From an uncultured Collinsella sp. (lineage in GTDB: Bacteria; Actinomycetota; Coriobacteriia; Coriobacteriales; Coriobacteriaceae), in contig CAJLAN010000111.1 in the NCBI GenBank assembly GCA_905204635.1, positions 1 through 5,994 of the forward strand: a DNA stretch of 5,994 nt, in the 5' to 3' direction. This document shows, piece by piece, positions 1-5,994 of the stretch. Within the stretch, counting starts at the first letter, position 1, and every line of letters begins with the position of its first letter. The position numbers were made by a program, and so were the translations under genes. The notes under the pieces are model-generated. The model had not been told where the DNA came from and searched no databases. It saw only the letters and a program-made list of their open reading frames with translations.

Positions 1-2146
<2,146 letters not shown>

Positions 2147-2150
2147 TGTT

Positions 2151-2156
2151 CTCCTT
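2151..2156 (-). promoter_or_regulatory. Shine-Dalgarno site of pnp
   Basis: AAGGAG on the minus strand, four bases before the pnp ATG at 2146. It fixes the start. It lies three bases downstream of the hairpin at 2160-2182, so folding there could affect ribosome access. Confidence 0.85.
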
Positions 2157-2159
2157 CAC

Positions 2160-2182
2160 CCCACAGGCCCCTTGCCTGCGGG
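2160..2182 (-). promoter_or_regulatory. Hairpin just upstream of the pnp ribosome binding site
   Basis: On the minus-strand transcript CCCGCAGGC and GCCTGTGGG form a nine-pair stem with one G-U pair around a five-base AAGGG loop. The 3' arm ends three bases before the AAGGAG site of pnp. The pairing is directly visible; a role in translation control or RNase processing is inferred from the position and from the known leader control of E. coli pnp. Confidence 0.55.
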
Positions 2183-2222
2183 CTTCTCATGTGACGCGGG
2201 CCCCCTGCCCCCGCCACGCTTC

Positions 2223-2244
2223 AGAGCGTGATTGTTCACGCTCT
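2223..2244 (-). promoter_or_regulatory. Perfect 9-bp stem with 4-base loop in the pnp leader
   Basis: AGAGCGTGA and TCACGCTCT pair perfectly over nine bases around an ACAA loop (transcript sense). No T-run follows in the transcribed direction, so it is not a terminator. It lies just downstream of the rpsO terminator and repeats that terminator's stem sequence: the nine bases TAAGAGCGT occur in both. It could be a 5' leader structure of pnp mRNA, an RNase cleavage site, or a stem that protects the end of a read-through message. Confidence 0.6.
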
Positions 2245-2249
2245 TACAC

Positions 2250-2281
2250 AAAAAGAGCGCCCCGCTGCGCAGGACGCTCTT
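2250..2281 (-). terminator. Intrinsic terminator after rpsO
   Basis: On the minus strand AAGAGCGTCC and GGGCGCTCTT form a ten-pair stem (one T-G pair) with a nine-base loop. A run of five Ts starts in the last two stem positions and continues out of the stem. It begins 15 bases after the rpsO stop codon. The shape and position are those of a rho-independent terminator separating rpsO from pnp. Read-through into pnp remains possible, as at the E. coli rpsO-pnp attenuator. Confidence 0.85.
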
Positions 2282-2296
2282 AGCATGTACAAATCC

Positions 2297-2575
2297 TTAC
2301 TGGATGTTGTCGCGGATGCCCAGAGCCTTGATGAGCTCACGGTACTCGACGATGTCGTTCTTCTTGATGTAGGAGAGAAGACGACGGCGGCGGCCAACGA
2401 GCATAAGCAGGCCACGACGGGTGTGGAAGTCCTTCTGGTGGGACTTCATGTGCTCGGTCAGCTCCTTGATGCGCTCGGACAGGATGGCGACCTGAACCTT
2501 GGGGTTACCGGTGTCGACCGGGGAGTTACCGAACTGGGCGGTCAGCTCCGCCTTGCGCTCTTTGGAAACAGTCAT
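2297..2575 (-). CDS. rpsO: 30S ribosomal protein S15
   Basis: Primary 16S rRNA-binding protein that binds the central-domain three-way junction and nucleates assembly of the 30S platform. The product is 92 residues against a usual 88-90, and is all helical and basic. Family residues visible are the D21-T22-G23 loop, Q28, and H46 through G55 (HQKDFHTRRG, close to the common HxxDxHSRRG), followed by the arginine-rich GRRRRLL and a C-terminal LGIR motif. I chose the ATG at 2575 because MTVSKERKAEL is the normal S15 beginning and AAAGGTG sits about five bases upstream. An in-frame TTG at 2671 would add 32 residues with no family support. It stands between recO (138-base gap) and pnp. Its leader has a strong palindrome, and the terminator follows. 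S15 feedback on its own leader is known in several bacteria and is plausible here. Confidence 0.98.
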   Translation of the reverse strand: MTVSKERKAELTAQFGNSPVDTGNPKVQVAILSERIKELTEHMKSHQKDFHTRRGLLMLVGRRRRLLSYIKKNDIVEYRELIKALGIRDNIQ

Positions 2576-2595
2576 TGTTTCACCTTTCGTTTCGC

Positions 2596-2611
2596 GTCGC
2601 CCGCGGGCGAC
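2596..2611 (-). repeat. 16-base perfect palindrome in the rpsO leader
   Basis: GTCGCCCGCGGGCGAC reads the same on both strands. As RNA it can form a six-pair GC-rich stem with a CGCG loop, ending 20 bases before the rpsO ATG and about 8 bases before its ribosome binding site. It could be part of an S15-binding autoregulatory structure or a DNA operator. The palindrome is certain; the role is inferred. Confidence 0.6.
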
Positions 2612-2680
2612 TCTATTCGCCTCGGACTGGGCAGCCGCCGGTGGAGCGAGCATCCAAGGTCGAGGTACCAACAGGTCGGT

Positions 2681-2689
2681 ATGTTACCA
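2681..2689 (-). promoter_or_regulatory. Candidate extended -10 promoter for rpsO
   Basis: TGGTAACAT on the minus strand fits an extended -10 pattern (TG, one base, then TAACAT with four of six consensus bases). It lies just downstream of the recO stop and would start a leader of roughly 100 bases. No convincing -35 box is found 16-18 bases upstream, where the sequence is GC-rich. This is a weak candidate. Confidence 0.25.
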
Positions 2690-2713
2690 CAAGCGGCGCG
2701 CGCCTGCGCATCA

Positions 2714-3460
2714 TCACCGACCCAACATGAATTCCATCGCACGGAGCCGCTGATCGGTGTGCGTGGCGGCCCAAACATGCGAAAGCCCGAGCAAAAACGC
2801 AGCCGTATGCGGATCGATCCGTTCGTCCACAAGGCCATCGAACGTCATAGACATGAGGGCACGCAGCCATGCGACCTCGCCGGTCGACACCAGCTCGGCG
2901 CCCGGAACGCTCGACGCGCACGACCCGCACATGAGGCCGCCCGCCTGGGGCGAAAAATACGACAGCATAGGGTCTCCGCACAGCACGCAAGCCGAGAAAT
3001 CGGGTCGGTAACCAACGTGCGACAGCAGCTTAAAGACAAAGGCCACGAGCGGGTCCATATGTGCCGAGTCGAGCCCGCTGCCTACAAGTGTGAGCGCCCG
3101 CTGCGTGATGGCAAAGGTAAATGGATCCTCGGCATCCTCGAACGAGCACACACGCGCAACCTCGGCAATCGCGCTGGCGGCACAGGTCGTCTCGTAGTCA
3201 GGAGTGGCACCGAGCGGCGCCTCCATAAGCTCCGCCTGAGAAACCACGTCGAGCGACCGTCCATGCGCGAGCAGCATATCGACGGTACAGAAAAGCTCGC
3301 AGCGGGCAGCAAGACGACCGCCAGGCTTACGTGCGCCCTTAGCCACGGCACGCACCTGCCGCCCCCGTTCGTCGAGCATCGTCAAGATCAAATCGGTTTC
3401 CTTGAGCTTGGTCTTGTCGAGGACGAGCACCTTTGTGCGATATGTGCGAGAGCCTGCCAT
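2714..3460 (-). CDS. recO: DNA repair protein RecO
   Basis: Recombination mediator of the RecFOR pathway: it binds single-stranded DNA and SSB and helps RecR load RecA at gaps. The 248 residues match the family length. The N-terminal OB-fold starts with YRTKVLVLDKTKLKETD and contains the basic GARKPGGRL stretch (residues 42-50). A helical C-terminal half carries a four-cysteine zinc-binding site, C158-x2-C161 and C178-x2-C181 (CVLCG and CGSC), present in many but not all RecO proteins. The ATG at 3460 gives the normal N-terminus. No clear Shine-Dalgarno precedes it, and it starts 12 bases after the era stop, so translation probably depends on ribosomes finishing era. era followed by recO is the usual order in Firmicutes and related groups. 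Confidence 0.95.
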   Translation of the reverse strand: MAGSRTYRTKVLVLDKTKLKETDLILTMLDERGRQVRAVAKGARKPGGRLAARCELFCTVDMLLAHGRSLDVVSQAELMEAPLGATPDYETTCAASAIAEVARVCSFEDAEDPFTFAITQRALTLVGSGLDSAHMDPLVAFVFKLLSHVGYRPDFSACVLCGDPMLSYFSPQAGGLMCGSCASSVPGAELVSTGEVAWLRALMSMTFDGLVDERIDPHTAAFLLGLSHVWAATHTDQRLRAMEFMLGR

Positions 3461-3472
3461 GAACGCGGAGGC

Positions 3473-4543
3473 TTAATCTTCGGCGGAATAGCCAAAGCGT
3501 CGGATCTGCGCCTCATCATCGCGCCAACCGGCCTTGACCTTCACGTCGAGCTCCAAAAAGACCTGGGTGCCAAAGATACGCTCAAGGTCACGACGGGCAT
3601 CGATGCCGATATGCTTGATCATCTCGCCGCCCTTGCCGATGATGATGCCCTTCTGCCCCTCGCGCTCGACGTAAATCGTGGCGTGCACGCGCAGGACCTT
3701 CTTAGTCTGCTCGAGCGCGTCACAGATGACGCCCACGGAGTGAGGGATCTCGTCGCGAGTGCGACGCAGGACCTTCTCGCGCACGAACTCGGCCACAAGG
3801 GTTTCGTCGGACGCGTCGGTGCCCATGTCCTCAGGGAACCAACGCGGGCCCTCGGGCAAGAAGTGAGCGACGGTCTCGATAAACGCATCGACGTTGAAGT
3901 TCTTGACCGACGACGTCACGATCTCATCATCGTATTCCATAAGCTCGTGAGCGGCCTTGAGCTGCTCCATGACCTGTGCGGGGTCGGCCTCGTCGGCCTT
4001 CGTGAGCACCAGGACCTTTTTGGAGCGGGCATTCTTGACGCGCTCGGCGACCCAGGCGTCTCCCCTGCCGATGGGTTTGGTGGCGTCGATCAAAAACGCG
4101 ACGACGTCTACGTCATTGAGCTCAAACAGGGCGCTCTTGTTGAGCTCGGAGCCCAAGCCGTCCTTGGGCTTGTGGATACCCGGCGTGTCAACGAAGACCA
4201 GCTGATAGCCGGGGCGGTTGACCACGGCGCGCATACGGCGGCGGGTCGTCTGGGCCACCGGCGAGGTGATGGCGACCTTCTTGCCGTAACAGGCGTTGAG
4301 CAGCGTGGACTTGCCGGCGTTGGGGCGACCGACCAGGGCCACAAAGCCGCTGCGGAAACCGGGTTCCACGTCTCCAAAGCCCGCGAGGCCCTCATCCTCG
4401 TCGCACAGAGCATCGAGTTCCTCGTCGCTCATGCCCTCAAACGGATCGAACTCCTCGACCTCGTCAAACGAATCGGCACCTTCAGCCTCGTTCAGGACCT
4501 CGTCATCCAAAACTTCATCGGAAGGCTGCATATTGTCGGACAT
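3473..4543 (-). CDS. era: GTPase Era with acidic N-terminal extension
   Basis: Essential Ras-like GTPase that binds the 3' end of 16S rRNA through a KH domain and monitors 30S maturation. The 356 residues exceed the usual roughly 300. The excess is an N-terminal segment (residues 1-60) with 25 Asp/Glu and no Lys or Arg. The GTPase domain then starts: G1 GRPNAGKS (72-79), G2 threonines (99-100), G3 DTPG (119-122), G4 TKAD (181-184, where many families have NKxD) and G5 SSV (211-213). The type II KH domain has IIGKGG (301-306), and the protein ends with GW and IRRFGY motifs typical of Era. The start at 4543 is backed by AAAGGGA about five bases upstream; starting at M38 would shorten the extension but has no better support. 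It lies 12 bases after the lipid kinase gene and 12 before recO. Confidence 0.97.
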   Translation of the reverse strand: MSDNMQPSDEVLDDEVLNEAEGADSFDEVEEFDPFEGMSDEELDALCDEDEGLAGFGDVEPGFRSGFVALVGRPNAGKSTLLNACYGKKVAITSPVAQTTRRRMRAVVNRPGYQLVFVDTPGIHKPKDGLGSELNKSALFELNDVDVVAFLIDATKPIGRGDAWVAERVKNARSKKVLVLTKADEADPAQVMEQLKAAHELMEYDDEIVTSSVKNFNVDAFIETVAHFLPEGPRWFPEDMGTDASDETLVAEFVREKVLRRTRDEIPHSVGVICDALEQTKKVLRVHATIYVEREGQKGIIIGKGGEMIKHIGIDARRDLERIFGTQVFLELDVKVKAGWRDDEAQIRRFGYSAED

Positions 4544-4548
4544 GGGAA

Positions 4549-4555
4549 TCCCTTT
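4549..4555 (-). promoter_or_regulatory. Shine-Dalgarno site supporting the long era start
   Basis: AAAGGGA on the minus strand, five bases before the ATG at 4543 and directly after the stop codon of the lipid kinase gene. It supports the reading that the acidic N-terminal extension of Era is translated. Confidence 0.65.
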
Positions 4556-4933
4556 CTAAATAAAGTCGAGCGCGTGGGCAAAGACAAGCAAGCCCACGAT
4601 CGCAGCGGTAATGGAAAGAACGTATACAGAGGCAGCGGCGATATCCTTCGCGCGCTTGGCCAGCGGATGCAGCTCCTGGGTCGCCAGGTCGACAATCGCC
4701 TCCATGGCGGTATTGCACAACTCGCCGTGAATCACCAGGCCGCAGCAGATGATGACCGTAGCCCACTCGGCAATATCGAGCCCCACGATGCAGCCGGCAA
4801 TGACGGTGCACACGCCCGCCGCGAGCATGACCTTGATATTGCGCTCGGTCTTGACGGCAGTGACGAAGCCCTCCATCGCGTATGAGAACGACTTTAAAAA
4901 GGACGGATGGTCCTTGTTCGATCCGGGAATCAT
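4556..4933 (-). CDS. dgkA: Diacylglycerol/undecaprenol kinase, DgkA family
   Basis: Small integral-membrane lipid kinase. Gram-positive members of this family phosphorylate undecaprenol (recycling the cell-wall lipid carrier) rather than diacylglycerol, so undecaprenol is the likelier substrate here; the sequence does not decide this. The 125 residues match the family. Visible motifs are E30-R31-N32 before the first membrane helix, the signature ExxNTAxE...D (E71, N74, T75, E78, D82), and LAKRAKD (91-97). Three hydrophobic segments lie at about 35-50, 56-72 and 100-121. Five cysteines in and beside the helices (42, 48, 63, 64, 73) are a little unusual. The ATG follows TAGGAG by six bases, and this ribosome binding site overlaps the ybeY stop codon. 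It sits between ybeY and era, a standard position. Confidence 0.93.
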   Translation of the reverse strand: MIPGSNKDHPSFLKSFSYAMEGFVTAVKTERNIKVMLAAGVCTVIAGCIVGLDIAEWATVIICCGLVIHGELCNTAMEAIVDLATQELHPLAKRAKDIAAASVYVLSITAAIVGLLVFAHALDFI

Positions 4934-4942
4934 AGACGGCTC

Positions 4943-5446
4943 CTAGTCGTGGGCGTGGTTGGTGATGGGGCCGACCAGCTTGGGGTCCTCGCCGCGCTCA
5001 AGCGCCAGGTCGCGCAGGATGGCATCCTCGCGCGCCTCCATGACCTCGGCCTCATCGTCCACGATGTGGTCGTAACCCAGCAGGTGCAGCATTCCGTGCA
5101 CGAGTATCAGTCGGTACTCATCGGCGGGGCTGTTGCCAAAGCCGGGAGCCTGGCGGGCAATAACTTGCGGGGCCAGGATAATATCACCGAGCTCGAGCGT
5201 CTCGTCGGCGGGAATGTCCTCGTCAAAGGCCGAGTCGCATTCAAACGAGAGGACATCGGTGGTGCGATCGATGCCGCGCCACTCGTGGTTGAGTTCATGC
5301 ATCTCGTCCTCATCGACATACGAAAGGGAAATCTCGACCTCACGTTCAACACCCTCGGCGGCAAGCACAACTGAGCAGATGTGTTCCACCTCCTGCGCGT
5401 CGAGCAGCGTATCGAGCTCGGCATCGTTGCTGATCAATACACTCAA
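4943..5446 (-). CDS. ybeY: Endoribonuclease YbeY, rRNA maturation factor
   Basis: Zinc-dependent single-strand endoribonuclease needed for 16S rRNA 3'-end maturation and 70S quality control. The 167 residues fit the family. The metal-site motif [11 protein letters not shown] is complete (H117, H121, H127). The conserved upstream block [13 protein letters not shown] (56-68) includes R57, which corresponds to an arginine required in E. coli YbeY. ELGDII (85-90) is also family-typical. The start is TTG at 5446, preceded by AAGGAG with a five-base spacer; no in-frame ATG or GTG exists near it. The TTG overlaps the phoH stop (TTGA), which points to translational coupling. The downstream lipid kinase gene starts nine bases after the stop. 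Confidence 0.96.
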   Translation of the reverse strand: MSVLISNDAELDTLLDAQEVEHICSVVLAAEGVEREVEISLSYVDEDEMHELNHEWRGIDRTTDVLSFECDSAFDEDIPADETLELGDIILAPQVIARQAPGFGNSPADEYRLILVHGMLHLLGYDHIVDDEAEVMEAREDAILRDLALERGEDPKLVGPITNHAHD

Positions 5447-5994
5447 CGGGACTCCTTTCGATCGTGTGCGCGCTGCCCGCGCGCATCGTCGTATGCATCA
5501 TAGGCCTCAACGATACGGCCCACCAGGGCATGGCGCACCACATCGGCGCGCTCCAGATGAGAAAACGCCACATCGTCGACGCGACCCAAAATCTGCTCGA
5601 CATCGGCAAGACCACCGCGACGACCCACCAGGTCACGCTGGCTCAGGTCGCCGGTAATCACGAACTTGGAATTAAAACCCAGACGCGTCAGGAACATCTT
5701 CATCTGCTCGGGCGTCGTGTTTTGTGCCTCATCGAGCACCACAAAGGCATCACTCAGCGTTCGACCGCGCATGTAGGCGAGCGGGGCGATCTCGATCACG
5801 CCACGCTCCATAAGCTCATCGGTGCGCTCGCGATCCATCATGTCAAAGAGGGCATCATAGAGCGGGCGCATATACGGGTCGATCTTTTCCTCGAGGGTGC
5901 CGGGCAAAAAGCCCAGGTTCTCCCCCGCCTCGACAACCGGGCGCGTCAGGATCAGGCGGCCCACCTCATGGCGCTTGAGCGCGGCGACGGCGAG
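5443..5994 (-). CDS. phoH: PhoH-like ATPase, C-terminal part (5' end outside window)
   Basis: P-loop ATPase of the PhoH/YbeZ family, which forms a conserved pair with YbeY; an RNA-related ATPase or helicase role is proposed but its exact substrate is not settled. The window holds the last 183 codons plus the stop. The frame is open to the right edge and reads LAVAALKR before [12 protein letters not shown], the family sequence that follows Walker A, so Walker A and the N-terminal region lie outside. Visible here are [16 protein letters not shown], the [11 protein letters not shown] block, Walker B with DEAQN (5719-5733) and the TGDLSQRDL motif, all intact. A GTG at 5964 is internal and not a start. 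The C-terminus is charged and family-variable. It overlaps ybeY by two bases. Confidence 0.96.
   Translation of the reverse strand, partial: LAVAALKRHEVGRLILTRPVVEAGENLGFLPGTLEEKIDPYMRPLYDALFDMMDRERTDELMERGVIEIAPLAYMRGRTLSDAFVVLDEAQNTTPEQMKMFLTRLGFNSKFVITGDLSQRDLVGRRGGLADVEQILGRVDDVAFSHLERADVVRHALVGRIVEAYDAYDDARGQRAHDRKESR
5452..5457 (-). promoter_or_regulatory. Shine-Dalgarno site that fixes the TTG start of ybeY
   Basis: AAGGAG on the minus strand, inside the end of phoH and five bases before TTG at 5446. A second in-frame TTG three codons later would be 14 bases away, which is too far. The site therefore decides the ybeY start in favour of the overlapping TTGA. Confidence 0.85.

Larger units (their letters stand above)
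2576..2713 (-). promoter_or_regulatory. rpsO leader / recO-rpsO intergenic region
   Basis: This 138-base gap is the longest non-coding stretch upstream of a gene in the cluster apart from the rpsO-pnp gap. In the transcript direction it holds a candidate extended -10 (2681-2689), a GC-rich middle part, the 16-base palindrome (2596-2611), and the rpsO ribosome binding site AAAGGTG near 2581-2587. No T-run terminator follows recO, so recO transcripts may run into rpsO. Whether rpsO also has its own promoter cannot be settled from the sequence alone. Confidence 0.5.

Noticed and set aside
2223..2281. Classical attenuator with antiterminator ahead of pnp
   Set aside because: The competing arm lies downstream of the terminator in the transcript, so it is made too late to prevent termination.
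2297..2671. Longer rpsO start (TTG at 2671, 124 residues)
   Set aside because: The added 32 residues have no S15 similarity, and the ATG at 2575 has a good ribosome binding site and gives the normal S15 N-terminus.
2695..2704. GGCGCGCGCC palindrome just after recO as a terminator or operator
   Set aside because: Only ten bases, no loop room, no T-run, and expected by chance in GC-rich DNA.
2228..4885. 885-residue plus-strand protein
   Set aside because: It is the codon-aligned complement of rpsO, recO, era and the kinase gene, all convincingly coding; no ribosome binding site or recognisable domain, and its low-complexity Leu/Asp/Gly/Val-rich composition is what complementing GC-rich codons yields.
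5443..5964. phoH as a complete 173-residue gene starting at GTG 5964
   Set aside because: The frame stays open to the window edge and the upstream codons match PhoH sequence, so the GTG is an internal valine codon.

Overview
The window is high-GC bacterial chromosome packed with housekeeping genes, all on the minus strand. Gene order and protein character suggest a high-GC actinobacterium of the Coriobacteriia (Collinsella-like) type. The evidence is GC-rich codon use, a Firmicutes-like phoH-ybeY-dgkA-era-recO order without a corC gene, and the S15 and PNPase sequences. This assignment is inference, since there is no rRNA or other taxonomic marker here.

Reading in the direction of transcription (from high to low coordinates): the 3' part of phoH (cut by the right edge), ybeY (TTG start overlapping the phoH stop), a small membrane diacylglycerol/undecaprenol kinase gene, era with an acidic N-terminal extension, and recO. 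Gaps between these genes are -2 to 12 bases, so they look like one operon. A 138-base gap then carries a weak promoter candidate and a 16-base palindrome ahead of rpsO. After rpsO comes a strong intrinsic terminator, two further hairpins, and pnp, whose last codons run off the left edge.

The genes share an RNA and ribosome theme. YbeY (rRNA maturation nuclease), Era (16S rRNA 3'-end checkpoint GTPase) and S15 (16S central-domain protein) act in 30S biogenesis. PNPase degrades RNA, and PhoH is an ATPase habitually linked to YbeY. RecO (recombination mediator) and the lipid kinase (cell-envelope carrier recycling) are the usual passengers of this cluster.

I see no mobile element, CRISPR array, tRNA, rRNA or clearly undescribed system. 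The most interesting parts are the non-coding leaders of rpsO and pnp, the acidic Era extension, and the fact that six consecutive genes share one reading frame, which produces a striking but probably spurious 885-codon antisense open frame.
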